In this document: piece after piece, positions 16,189-23,977 of the stretch | How positions within the stretch are numbered: the first letter of the stretch is position 1 | Layout: each line of letters starts with the position of its first letter | Assembly (NCBI GenBank): GCA_017441295.1 | Contig: JAFRYA010000029.1 | Coordinates: forward strand, 1 to 56,698 | Length of the DNA: 56,698 bases | From: Lachnospiraceae bacterium | Lineage (GTDB): Bacteria > Bacillota > Clostridia > Lachnospirales > Lachnospiraceae | Direction of reading: 5' to 3' | Made by a program: the position numbers and the translations under genes | The notes under the pieces: model-generated | Seen by the model: only the letters and a program-made list of their open reading frames with translations | The model's database searches: none | What the model was told of the DNA's origin: nothing

Positions 16189-17685
16189 TTAATTAACTGC
16201 GTCAGTTGGTGTTTCTGACTCTGACTCTGTCTCAGGGAGCTCATCAACCAGAACTACATTTGGCTCTAATGCTTCCATTACCTTGTCGTATTTGAACTCC
16301 AGGTTAGTGAACAGGAACATCCATGTCTCACCGGACTGCTCCTTAAACTCTTCAACGGTATAGGTGCTGTCGTAACCATTGTTCTTGATGTATTCCTCTA
16401 ATGCTTTGTCAATGTCTTCATCGGTGTAGGTGATTCCTTTGTCCTTGCATACCTGATCAAACATCATGGCAACATCCATGTAGTAATGAGCCTCATCCAG
16501 CTCGTATTCTTCAGCTGTCTGATAGCCGTACATCTGAGCGATGGTGTCGATGTCATAGCCGTACATTGCTGCATAATACTGCAGATTCTCCTCGGAGTAT
16601 GCCTTGAGCTGTGTCTCCATCTCAGCTTCATATGACTCTACGTGGATCTTCTCTTTGAGAGCAGAGAAGATGCCTGCATGAAGATTGTTCTTGTACAGGT
16701 AGTTACGAACGTATTCCTTAAATTCAGCTACAGTATTAGTAGTTGTTTCAAAGTTCTCAGCGGAGTATTCCTTGGCAAATTCGTCTGTCAGTTCAGGTGT
16801 ATGGGTAACACGCTTGTAGTCAACAGTGATGGTAAAGATTGCCGGAACGCCTGCCAGATCCGGATTCGGTGAGTAATCTTCAGGGAAGGTTACATTGATA
16901 TCGAATGTTTCACCGATCTGATGTCCGACGAGCTGAGCGTCAAAACCATCAATGTATCCGCTGGATCCGACTGTGATGGTGGTGCCTTCTGTTGATCCGC
17001 CTTCAAAAGCCTCGCCGGTCTCAGCAATCTTGCCGATATAGCTCATGTAGATGGTGTCGCCCTCTTCGATGGTGCCTTCCATTACCTGCTCCTGGGTAGC
17101 CTTTGTTGAAAGGATATTGTTTATGTAATTCTGTACAGTTTCGTCTGAAACCTCAACGCTGGATTTCAGTACCTGCAGCTCTGAATAATCATCCATTGTA
17201 TATTTGCTGGTCTGCTTTGGCTCTTCGCCCTTGAACCAGCCGAGCTTGGATCCTACAAAGAGAACGCATGCAACAACTACAACAGCGGCTACAATGATAG
17301 CGATGATGCTAGGGGTGTTGAAGGTGCTCTTCTTCTTGATCACTACAGGTTCTGCGGAATGTTTTTTAGGAAGTGCTTTCTTGACAGCTTCTTCTGCTTT
17401 TTCAGCTTCTTCCTCAGCTTTTTCAACGGCCTCCTCAGCAGCTTCTTCAGCAGCGTCGGCAGCTTCTTCAACGGCTTCTTCAGCAGCATCTGTAGCTTCT
17501 TCAAGAGCCTCCTCAGCTTCTTCTAAAGCCTCTTCAGCTTCTTCCATGGCAGCTTCTGCTTTCTCTTCAGCTGTCTCGATAGCCTCTTCAGCTTCAGCTA
17601 CTGCTTCCTCAGCCTTTGCTTCAGCCTCTTCAGCTTCCAGATTAACTTCTTCTACGATATTATCTAAGTTTTTCTTTTCGTCCAT
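16189..17685 (-). CDS. Membrane-anchored trigger-factor-like peptidyl-prolyl isomerase
   Basis: 498 residues in four parts: residues 1 to about 115, an almost uninterrupted Glu/Ala coiled coil (repeated EEA and AEEA words); about 126-150, a single membrane helix; about 180-275, a trigger-factor-type FKBP PPIase (GDTIYMSYIGKI, FEGGS, IDGFDAQLVGHQIGETF, VTFPEDY); about 285-480, a helical arm like the trigger factor C-terminal chaperone domain. The ribosome-binding N-terminal domain of trigger factor is missing and is replaced by the coiled coil and membrane anchor. The expected topology is coiled coil inside, chaperone outside. Start at 17685 follows AGAGG; the open frame before it is AT-rich. 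The function as an extracytoplasmic foldase is inferred. Confidence 0.8.
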   Translation of the reverse strand: MDEKKNLDNIVEEVNLEAEEAEAKAEEAVAEAEEAIETAEEKAEAAMEEAEEALEEAEEALEEATDAAEEAVEEAADAAEEAAEEAVEKAEEEAEKAEEAVKKALPKKHSAEPVVIKKKSTFNTPSIIAIIVAAVVVVACVLFVGSKLGWFKGEEPKQTSKYTMDDYSELQVLKSSVEVSDETVQNYINNILSTKATQEQVMEGTIEEGDTIYMSYIGKIAETGEAFEGGSTEGTTITVGSSGYIDGFDAQLVGHQIGETFDINVTFPEDYSPNPDLAGVPAIFTITVDYKRVTHTPELTDEFAKEYSAENFETTTNTVAEFKEYVRNYLYKNNLHAGIFSALKEKIHVESYEAEMETQLKAYSEENLQYYAAMYGYDIDTIAQMYGYQTAEEYELDEAHYYMDVAMMFDQVCKDKGITYTDEDIDKALEEYIKNNGYDSTYTVEEFKEQSGETWMFLFTNLEFKYDKVMEALEPNVVLVDELPETESESETPTDAVN

Positions 17686-17866
17686 TAAGTAATACCTCTT
17701 TCGATATGGATAAGCGCGTCTGAAACGCACAACTGCAAATTTTATCATACTCTTAGCGAATATAAAAGCATAATTATGTGAAAGTTTGGTTAATACGCTT
17801 TAAATACACTTAAAATTTTTTAATATTTTTCACAATTTTTTTGTTTTATTTGACTAATTGAAGTGC

Positions 17867-17879
17867 TAAACTATATGCA
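17867..17879 (+). promoter_or_regulatory. Extended -10 element directly upstream of the LtaS-like gene
   Basis: TGC-TAAACT (17864-17872, -10 at 17867-17872) ends 6 bp before the ATG at 17879, and no ribosome site is visible. Transcription would then start at or next to the ATG, giving a leaderless mRNA. Compare addB at 31402-31414. Confidence 0.4.
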
Positions 17880-19990
17880 TGTTAAAAATCAAAGGTAGAT
17901 ATTTTAATTTAACACCGCTTATTTTTCCGTTCGTTTTCATTTATCTTGAGTTTCTTTTCAGGATATGTGCAGGGGCGCCAACGACATTCCGCGTCATCCT
18001 GTCAGTACTGTTGATCTCAATCTCAATCGGCTTTTTGATGAACGTGATATGTTCGTTTTTCAGAAAGAGAAAAACCAACGCATGGATAGCTTTCGGTATT
18101 GTAGAGTTCTTTACGATACTGTATTTGCTTATCTTCTTTGTTCATGATGCTTTCGGTGTTTATCTGAGCCTGACCACTATTTTCAAAGGTGCGGGAGGCG
18201 TTGCCAAAGACTTTATGGACAACGTCTTTCTTCTGATTGTTCATAATATCCATGTAATTATATTATTTGAATTGCCGGCTATCGGTATGCTCATCCTGCA
18301 GCTGAAGACCAAGAGGCTGGTGTACAAGAGAGGCAATCTTATTACCAGAGCGGTATTCGTAATAGTATTTATAGTTTTAGGCGGTCTGGCACAGCTGACC
18401 ATGGTGGTTGGAGCCAACAGCAGGGCCAAGCTCACCAGCAAATGGGATTTTGCTAACTGCGTTGAGTCTTTCAATGTAATTACTTCAGTTCAGCATGACC
18501 TGAGATACACGATTTTCGGTAACCCTCATAAAGGCAGTTTCGTTGTTGATGATGAAACTGAACCGAATGGTGAGACTGAGCCGACAGAACCGGTCGAGTA
18601 TGGATACAATGTAATGAACATTGATTTCGATAAACTCATCGACCAGACTGATGACAGCACACTGCAGGCAATGCACAGATATGTCAAATCACTGCAGCCA
18701 ACCAAGAAGAATAAATACACAGGTATTTTCAAGAATAAAAATGTAATCCTGATCTCTGCGGAGGCTATGTCTCTCGAAGCTATTGACCCTGTCAATACTC
18801 CGACACTTTACCGCATGCTCACAAAGGGTATCCAGATCAAGGAAGCATATCAGCCGTACTGGGAAGGATCGACCGCTACCGGCGAATTCTCCAACGTGCT
18901 GGGTATGGTGCCGACCGATGCGATCAACTCCTATTATCAGCTGGAGGAAGAAAACACCAACTGTTTCATGACAGTAGGCAATTATTATCTGAGAAACAAC
19001 TTTACCAGCTGGGCTTATCATAATCATACTTCAGACTTTTATGACAGACAGTACATTTACCCGCTGTACGGAGCATCGCAGTTCAAAGCCCTGCATGACG
19101 GCCTGGACATCACAGTTCAGTGGCCGGAGAGCGATTATGAACTGATGGAAGCTTCAGTAGGCGAGTATGTCAATAAGCAGCCGTTCTTCATTTATTACAT
19201 GACAGTCAGCGGACATGCATCATATGAGTTTGATTACAACGCCATCATGAACCAGAACTACGATCTGGTACAGGGCTACGACGATGCGTCCTCATTTGTA
19301 AAAGGCTACAAGGCAGTACATATCGAGCTCGACAGAGGTATGGAATACCTGATCAACGAGCTTGAGAAGGCCGGTATCGCAGACGACACACTGATCGTAA
19401 TGTGCACCGACCACTTCCCATATGGTCTTCAGGAAAGTGAAGCCTGGGGCACCGATGACGATTATCTGATCGAGCTGTTTGACGTAGATGAATATGACAA
19501 GTTTGTCAGAGACCACACCGCCATCATTATGTGGAGTGAGTATTTCGAAAATCTCGAAGAGCCTGTTGTGGTAGACGGACCGGTATACAGCGTTGACATT
19601 CTGCCGACCATCCTGAATATGTGTGGATTCGAGTACGACTCCAGACTGCTGCCTGGACGCGACATTCTGTCAGATTCAGAACCGCTGGTAATGTGGCCGG
19701 ACCACAGCTGGATCACCGACAAGGGCTATTACAATATGTCCACCGAACGTTTTGTTCCTCGTGAAGGTGTGACCGTTTCGGATGATTATGTCGAGAGAAT
19801 GCACACGATCGTCGCGAATAAATTGAATTATTGTACGAACTGGCTGAACTATGACTATTTCGACATCGTCTTCAATAATTCAGATGACAGCATAGTGACC
19901 TGGACACAGGGAGATCCCCTCGTAGACACGTCCGACCTGGTAGACGAACTGCTGCCGGAGGACCAGGGAGAAGACGACGAAGATTATTAA
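17879..19990 (+). CDS. LTA synthase family sulfatase-fold protein
   Basis: 703 residues. Five hydrophobic segments occupy about 1-190, followed by an extracellular linker rich in Thr/Glu and a sulfatase-fold domain (about 280-640). The LtaS-type catalytic features are visible: ISAEAMS (metal Glu), WEGSTATGEFSNV (catalytic Thr) and CTDHFPYG (metal Asp and His, near residue 510). Members polymerise or transfer glycerol-phosphate groups onto lipid anchors. The acidic C-terminal tail (EDQGEDDEDY) is unusual. Whether it makes a true lipoteichoic acid or another phosphoglycerol modification cannot be told. Monocistronic: own promoter and terminator. Confidence 0.85.
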   Translation: MLKIKGRYFNLTPLIFPFVFIYLEFLFRICAGAPTTFRVILSVLLISISIGFLMNVICSFFRKRKTNAWIAFGIVEFFTILYLLIFFVHDAFGVYLSLTTIFKGAGGVAKDFMDNVFLLIVHNIHVIILFELPAIGMLILQLKTKRLVYKRGNLITRAVFVIVFIVLGGLAQLTMVVGANSRAKLTSKWDFANCVESFNVITSVQHDLRYTIFGNPHKGSFVVDDETEPNGETEPTEPVEYGYNVMNIDFDKLIDQTDDSTLQAMHRYVKSLQPTKKNKYTGIFKNKNVILISAEAMSLEAIDPVNTPTLYRMLTKGIQIKEAYQPYWEGSTATGEFSNVLGMVPTDAINSYYQLEEENTNCFMTVGNYYLRNNFTSWAYHNHTSDFYDRQYIYPLYGASQFKALHDGLDITVQWPESDYELMEASVGEYVNKQPFFIYYMTVSGHASYEFDYNAIMNQNYDLVQGYDDASSFVKGYKAVHIELDRGMEYLINELEKAGIADDTLIVMCTDHFPYGLQESEAWGTDDDYLIELFDVDEYDKFVRDHTAIIMWSEYFENLEEPVVVDGPVYSVDILPTILNMCGFEYDSRLLPGRDILSDSEPLVMWPDHSWITDKGYYNMSTERFVPREGVTVSDDYVERMHTIVANKLNYCTNWLNYDYFDIVFNNSDDSIVTWTQGDPLVDTSDLVDELLPEDQGEDDEDY

Positions 19991-19996
19991 ACAAAG

Positions 19997-20020
19997 CGGG
20001 CGCTGCGGCGCCCGTTTTTT
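19997..20020 (+). terminator. Rho-independent terminator
   Basis: CGGGCGC-TGCG-GCGCCCG (19997-20014) followed by six T. It ends the LtaS-like transcript. Confidence 0.93.
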
Positions 20021-20074
20021 GATTTTGACAAGCAGCAGATACTTTGATATCTTATTACAAGCAATCAACACAAT

Positions 20075-20154
20075 GCGGATGTGGCGGAATTGGCAGACGC
20101 GCCAGGTTTAGGTCCTGGTGGGCAACCGTGCAGGTTCGAGTCCTGTTATCCGCA
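20075..20154 (+). tRNA. tRNA-Leu (anticodon TAG)
   Basis: Complete cloverleaf with a class II variable arm. Acceptor GCGGATG (20075-20081) pairs with TATCCGC (20147-20153), discriminator A at 20154; D arm GGCGGAATTGGCAGAC; anticodon stem CCAGG/CCTGG with loop TTTAGGT (20107-20113), anticodon TAG at 20109-20111; variable arm TGGGCAACCG; T arm GCAGG-TTCGAGT-CCTGT. CCA is not encoded. It reads CUA and related Leu codons. A terminator follows directly. Confidence 0.96.
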
Positions 20155-20162
20155 TTAAAGAG

Positions 20163-20190
20163 GCGATGGTCCAGAGTACCGTCGCTTTTT
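20163..20190 (+). terminator. Terminator of tRNA-Leu
   Basis: GCGATGGT (20163-20170) pairs with ACCGTCGC (20178-20185, one G-U) and is followed by five T. Confidence 0.8.
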
Positions 20191-20197
20191 CTGTCTT

Positions 20198-20386
20198 TTT
20201 TGTTCGTATTTCTCATATTTGCGGATTTCGAACAAAAAATCTTGTGATTTGACTTCATTTCGCGTCGGATATTTTGTTCGTAATTGAACTTTTTGTCGAA
20301 TAAGAACAAAACTCCAGTTCCTTAAGGGGTAAAAATGAAGTCAAATTTTGTTCGTAAACCCACAAAATGGCCATTTACGTATACAA
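20198..20386. repeat. Phased array of six alternately oriented TTTTGTTCG repeats
   Basis: This fills most of the 305-bp gap 20155-20459 between convergent genes. Sites: TTTTGTTCG 20198-20206, CGAACAAAA 20229-20237, TTTTGTTCG 20272-20280, AGAACAAAA 20303-20311, TTTTGTTCG 20346-20354 and a degenerate CGTATACAA 20378-20386. Centre spacing is 31, 43, 31, 43 and 32 bp, matching the 5534 array almost base for base although the linkers differ. The first pair extends to 11 bp (20196-20206 with 20229-20239). An additional 14-bp perfect inverted repeat ATTTGACTTCATTT (20247-20260) / AAATGAAGTCAAAT (20333-20346) is nested in the same interval. Confidence 0.8.
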
Positions 20387-20414
20387 TCCCCCGGCAATAG
20401 TTGGCAAAATGTTA

Positions 20415-20447
20415 TAAAAAAAGCAGGCATGCGCTTTGCATGCCTGC
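20415..20447 (-). terminator. Rho-independent terminator
   Basis: GCAGGCATGC (20423-20432) pairs with GCATGCCTGC (20438-20447); on the minus strand it is followed by a T-run (A-run 20416-20422). It ends the 20460-21233 transcript. Confidence 0.92.
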
Positions 20448-20459
20448 CTTTAATAGTTT

Positions 20460-21233
20460 TTAATAATACAGCGGTGAGAATGTCTTGGTGAAGTCGCAGT
20501 CCGGTGATTCCAGAATGAATGTGTGGATGAAATCATCGCCCGGCTTCAGGAATGGGAACTTGTCTGATGTGGCCCATGCCGGTTTGGTGAACTTAGGCGG
20601 GTTGGTGATCAGCGCGTTGGTCCAGTCATCGTTGCATTCGAACCAGAGTTCTGAAAGTCTGTTCCAGTTGCGGAATTTCACTGGCTGGTCTGACTTTTCT
20701 GCGGTGGATACCGGCAGAGGATTGCCTTCAATCTTGATTGCCTTGTGGCTGAAGAATCGGATCAGGCCAGGCATCTGCATTATCTCCTTTGCCTGGGTCT
20801 CGAGGAAGAATCTGTCGCACTCTTCAGGGTCTGAACCTTCCGGATAACGGTAAGCGATAACCCAGCGGAGTACAGGATGCTCTTCGTAGGACCAGTCGGC
20901 GCCCAGAAAGTCGTCTGTAGGCTCAGCCGGAATGTGTACGATGTCTGCCTTGATGCAGCCGGCACATGGGTCCGGTGTCATTTTCATAAGACCTTTGCCG
21001 CCTCTGCGGTATTCGAAGTCATATGCCCAGTTCTCGTGAATCCTGTATGTGTAAAGGCCTTCGTCCCTGGCACCTTCAGGGGCAGGGATTGGCCTATAGA
21101 GCAGATAACGGTTGGTCCACGGATACTGAGTCAACACATCAGGAACGTGATATCTGCGGAACCATCTTTCCATAGCCGGGATGTGGTTGACGCTGTCGAT
21201 GTTGTGAAAGATTACCATTTTCTCCATTTGCAT
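20460..21233 (-). CDS. EthD/dimeric alpha-beta-barrel-like protein of unknown function
   Basis: 257 residues. Two segments look like ferredoxin-like EthD or Dabb domains: about 3-40 (KMVIFHNIDSVNHIPAMERWFRRYHVPDV, shown in part) and about 110-165 around GLIRFFSHKAIK. The C-terminal half contains ELWFECNDDW and DDFIHTFILES. EthD-type proteins are small dimeric barrels tied to aromatic or ether catabolism, but no catalytic residue is recognisable here. I place the start at 21233 because AGGAGGTG lies 8 bp upstream; the open frame continues to 21296 through AT-rich sequence. Own terminator; alone on its transcript. The family call is weak. Confidence 0.6.
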   Translation of the reverse strand: MQMEKMVIFHNIDSVNHIPAMERWFRRYHVPDVLTQYPWTNRYLLYRPIPAPEGARDEGLYTYRIHENWAYDFEYRRGGKGLMKMTPDPCAGCIKADIVHIPAEPTDDFLGADWSYEEHPVLRWVIAYRYPEGSDPEECDRFFLETQAKEIMQMPGLIRFFSHKAIKIEGNPLPVSTAEKSDQPVKFRNWNRLSELWFECNDDWTNALITNPPKFTKPAWATSDKFPFLKPGDDFIHTFILESPDCDFTKTFSPLYY

Positions 21234-21290
21234 AATTAAGCACCTCCTGTAAAAGATACTTTTATTATAAAAAATCACCCGGAAATAGAC

Positions 21291-21332
21291 AAGCAAAAAG
21301 GCCTCCGTGTTAAAACGAAGACCCTTTTGCTT
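21291..21332. terminator. Terminator-like palindrome upstream of the EthD-like gene
   Basis: AAGCAAAA(A)GG at 21291-21301 mirrors CCTTTTGCTT at 21323-21332, with an inner GGCCTCCG/CGAAGACC stem (two G-U pairs). On the minus strand the stem is followed by TTTTTG. It could be an attenuator for the minus-strand gene at 20460-21233, because no gene that it would otherwise terminate is present. Confidence 0.5.
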
Positions 21333-21429
21333 ATAAAAGAAAGTTATAGGAATATGTGATTGTCTATATTATAATACATTAAGAGAAAAACGGGTGTTTT
21401 TTATTTTATACAGGAAACGGTTCCAGAAA

Positions 21430-22158
21430 ATGAGTGATACATACGAAATCCGCCCGGTGGCGAGAATTAAAACTGATTTTGGAGAGAAGTTCGGAATTCC
21501 CAGGCAGTCAGGTCTGGTGCCTTCGCTTAGGGGCAGGATTGTCTTTGAACCTGAGTTCAGAAATCCTGATGCTGTCAGGGAACTGGATGGATTCTCTCAT
21601 ATCTGGCTGATTTTTGGGTTCTCAGAAGTCAGGAAGAATACTCCCGAGGGAGAGAAGGACTGGATGCCTATGGTCAAGCCGCCCAGACTGGGTGGTAAAA
21701 GAAAGGTAGGCGTATTTGCCAGCCGTTCCCCATACAGGCCCAATTCACTGGGATTGTCAGTCGTGAGGCTGATCAGCGTCAGCATTGATGAAGAGGAAGG
21801 ACCTGTGCTGGAGGTCGGCGGAGCGGACCTTTTGGATGGTACGCCGATCTATGATATCAAGCCATATCTGCCGTATGGCGATTCCATTGCGGATGCGTCC
21901 AGCGGATATTCAGTCAGCAAAGACAAATTCGTGTCTGTTGAGATTCCTGATGATATTGCGCAGCTCATTCCGGCGGATAAATTAGAGACGCTGAAGGATG
22001 TGCTGGCGCTCGATCCGAGAGGAGCATATGAGAAACAGCCGGACTATGTTTACGGAATGAACTTCGCGGGATTTGATATCAGATTCAGGATTGAAGATGA
22101 CACCGCCAAGGTGTTTGAGGCGGTCCGGACAGCGGATTCCCCAAAGCATATCAAATAA
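21430..22158 (+). CDS. trmO: tRNA (N6-threonylcarbamoyladenosine(37)-N6)-methyltransferase TrmO
   Basis: 242 residues of the TsaA/VirR domain family. Hallmarks: IRPVARIKTDFGEKFGIPRQ, the conserved arginine-rich substrate loop GKRKVGVFASRSPYRPNSLGLS (shown in part), and LLDGTPIYDIKPYLPY. TrmO methylates t6A at position 37 of certain tRNAs with SAM, using an unusual beta-barrel fold. The start at 21430 (MSDTYEI) follows AGGAAACGG; an upstream in-frame ATG at 21394 lacks a ribosome site. Monocistronic; its terminator overlaps the promoter of the next gene. TcdA, acting on the same nucleotide, is at 44424. Confidence 0.92.
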   Translation: MSDTYEIRPVARIKTDFGEKFGIPRQSGLVPSLRGRIVFEPEFRNPDAVRELDGFSHIWLIFGFSEVRKNTPEGEKDWMPMVKPPRLGGKRKVGVFASRSPYRPNSLGLSVVRLISVSIDEEEGPVLEVGGADLLDGTPIYDIKPYLPYGDSIADASSGYSVSKDKFVSVEIPDDIAQLIPADKLETLKDVLALDPRGAYEKQPDYVYGMNFAGFDIRFRIEDDTAKVFEAVRTADSPKHIK

Positions 22159-22180
22159 ACTAATATGGATAACACAAAAA

Positions 22181-22215
22181 GGAAGTCATAAAAGTATTGA
22201 CTTCCTTTTCTTTTT
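22181..22215 (+). terminator. Terminator of trmO
   Basis: GGAAGTCA (22181-22188) pairs with TGACTTCC (22198-22205), followed by TTTTCTTTTT. The 3' arm contains the -35 box of the downstream promoter. Confidence 0.85.
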
Positions 22216-22246
22216 GCGTTATTATCCGTTTGTCTCAAGTGAGACA
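22197..22246 (+). promoter_or_regulatory. Promoter and palindromic operator of the Crp/Fnr-ABC operon
   Basis: TTGACT (22197-22202), exact 17-bp spacer, TATTAT (22220-22225). At the expected transcription start lies TGTCTC-AAGT-GAGACA (22231-22246), a perfect 6+6 dyad. Its position over +1 suits repression, most simply by the Crp/Fnr-type protein encoded 13 bp downstream. The binding is inferred. Confidence 0.65.
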
Positions 22247-22258
22247 TTTTTGATAATT

Positions 22259-22903
22259 ATGAAAAAAGCGGAATTCGACACATACAAAGATATAATCAAG
22301 GACAGTCTGCTGTTCAAAAACATGTCAGAGCAGGAAATCCTTAAGGTCCTCAGGCAGGACGGCTGCCGCATCGTTATGGCAGAAAAGGATGAGACGCTCT
22401 TTTTTGACGCAGCATATCTGATCCTGGACGGTACAGTATGTATAGAGAAACAATCCGCCGACCAGAGACCATTGATCATGTCCAAGGCCGCGCCGCCATC
22501 CACCATCAATCTGGCAGCGGCTTTCAGCCACAATAACAGCCTATCCAGGCTCTTTGCTGAAACCCGGTGCACCGTACTGCAGATCAGCGGCGACGTTATC
22601 CGCAAGGCAATCACTGCAGGGGGCACATTTCCTCTGAACATTATGGAGTTCCTGGTGGACAGAGTGGCTTTCCTCAATAGGAAAATCACGACTTTCGCTG
22701 GCTATTCTTCAGAGAGCAGGCTGAACATGTACCTGACCGAAAATGCTGAAAACGGCAGAGTGGTCATCGGCGGCAGCTATACTGAACTGGCAGAGATACT
22801 TGGAGTTGGACGTGCTTCGCTGTACAGGAGCCTGGATGCTCTGGAAGAAAAAAAGATTATCAAGAGAAAAGGCCGGATAATAGAAATAATCGGCGAATTA
22901 TAA
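22259..22903 (+). CDS. Crp/Fnr-family transcriptional regulator
   Basis: 214 residues: N-terminal cyclic-nucleotide-binding-like beta-roll (about 15-120) without an obvious cAMP phosphate cassette or an Fnr cysteine set, a dimer helix (about 125-150, IMEFLVDRVAFLNRKI), and a C-terminal winged helix with recognition helix SYTELAEILGVGRASLYRSL. The start is taken at the ATG at 22259; a TTG 9 bp earlier is an alternative, and neither has a strong ribosome site. The gene lies 12 bp before the ABC substrate-binding gene and shares its transcript, so it probably senses the transported ligand or a related signal and autoregulates through the dyad at 22231-22246. Confidence 0.85.
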   Translation: MKKAEFDTYKDIIKDSLLFKNMSEQEILKVLRQDGCRIVMAEKDETLFFDAAYLILDGTVCIEKQSADQRPLIMSKAAPPSTINLAAAFSHNNSLSRLFAETRCTVLQISGDVIRKAITAGGTFPLNIMEFLVDRVAFLNRKITTFAGYSSESRLNMYLTENAENGRVVIGGSYTELAEILGVGRASLYRSLDALEEKKIIKRKGRIIEIIGEL

Positions 22904-22915
22904 AGGAGAGTTAAA

Positions 22916-23977
22916 ATGAAAAAATTATTAGCACTGGTTTTAGCAGCATTGTTATGCGTAAGCGTTCTGGCAGCCTGCTCCGGTAATGGCGGACAGCAGG
23001 GCGGCGGCGAGCAGCAGGGCAGCGGTGAACAGCAGGAGACCACTCCTGAAGAGACCACCCCTGAGGAGACAACTCCTGCAGCAGAGCAGGATACTTCCAT
23101 GACAATTAATGTTGCCGCACTGAACGGACCTACCGGAATGGGTATGGCTAACCTGAACAAATGGTCAGACGAAGGAAATACAGCATATAAGTATACTGTT
23201 ACCTATTCATCCGCACCTGATGACCTGACAGGCGGACTGATCAACGGCGGTCTCGATATCGCTGCAGTTCCTGTAAACCTGGCAAGCGTTCTGTATAACA
23301 AGACAGGCGGCGAAGTCCTGGTCTGCGCAGTCAACACCCTCGGCGTTCTGTATATGGTTACAAAGGACGAAACCATTTCATCAATGGCAGACCTGGAAGG
23401 CAAGACTATTGCGTCAGCAGGACAGGGCAGCACACCTGAATATGTTCTGAACTACCTGCTTGAGAAGAACGGTCTGACTGACAAGGTTACAGTAGAATAC
23501 AAGGCTGAGCATGCAGAGTGCCTTACATCTCTTACAGAAGGCACAGCAGACGTTATCATGATCCCTGAACCATTCGTTACCAACGCTATGGCCAAGGTTG
23601 AAGGCGCCAGAGTATGCATCAATATCACTCAGGAGTGGAATGCTGTAGCAGACGCCAACATCGTACAGGGCGTTCTGGTTGTCAGAAAGGCATTCGCTCA
23701 GGAGCATCCAGAAGTTGTCAAAGCTTTCCTGGATGAGTACAAGAGATCAGTTGACCAGACTAACGCTGACCCGGCTGCAACAGCAGCTATCATCGAGGAG
23801 TACGGCATTGTAGCAGCTGCAGCTGTTGCTGAGAAGGCCATCCCGAACTGCAACATCGTTTGCTACACAGGCGGAGAAATGGAACACATGGTAAGCAGCA
23901 TGCTTCAGGTTCTGTTTGATGCTAATCCGCAGTCAGTGGGCGGAAATATGCCTGCAGAAGATTTCTATCTTAAATGA
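22916..23977 (+). CDS. ABC transporter substrate-binding lipoprotein, NitT/TauT (NMT1-like) family
   Basis: 353 residues. Lipobox LAAC with cysteine at about residue 21, then a Gly/Gln and Thr/Pro/Glu-rich tether (about 23-62) and a periplasmic-binding-protein type 2 fold of the SsuA/TauA/NMT1 class. INVAALNGPTGMGMANLNKW opens the fold, and the GGLDIAAVPVNLASVLYNK and ADVIMIPEPFVTNAM segments are typical hinge and binding regions. The ligand of this subgroup is not established; aliphatic sulfonates, nitrate and thiamine precursors are the classical ones. AAAGGAG precedes the start. Its stop overlaps the permease start (ATGA). Confidence 0.88.
   Translation: MKKLLALVLAALLCVSVLAACSGNGGQQGGGEQQGSGEQQETTPEETTPEETTPAAEQDTSMTINVAALNGPTGMGMANLNKWSDEGNTAYKYTVTYSSAPDDLTGGLINGGLDIAAVPVNLASVLYNKTGGEVLVCAVNTLGVLYMVTKDETISSMADLEGKTIASAGQGSTPEYVLNYLLEKNGLTDKVTVEYKAEHAECLTSLTEGTADVIMIPEPFVTNAMAKVEGARVCINITQEWNAVADANIVQGVLVVRKAFAQEHPEVVKAFLDEYKRSVDQTNADPAATAAIIEEYGIVAAAAVAEKAIPNCNIVCYTGGEMEHMVSSMLQVLFDANPQSVGGNMPAEDFYLK

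Noticed and set aside
17861..17870. Shared 10-mer AAGTGCTAAA upstream of the LtaS-like gene and of the AGCS gene (53701-53710)
   Set aside because: Only two copies, AT-rich surroundings and different distances to the start; probably chance, apart from the extended -10 reading given for the first.
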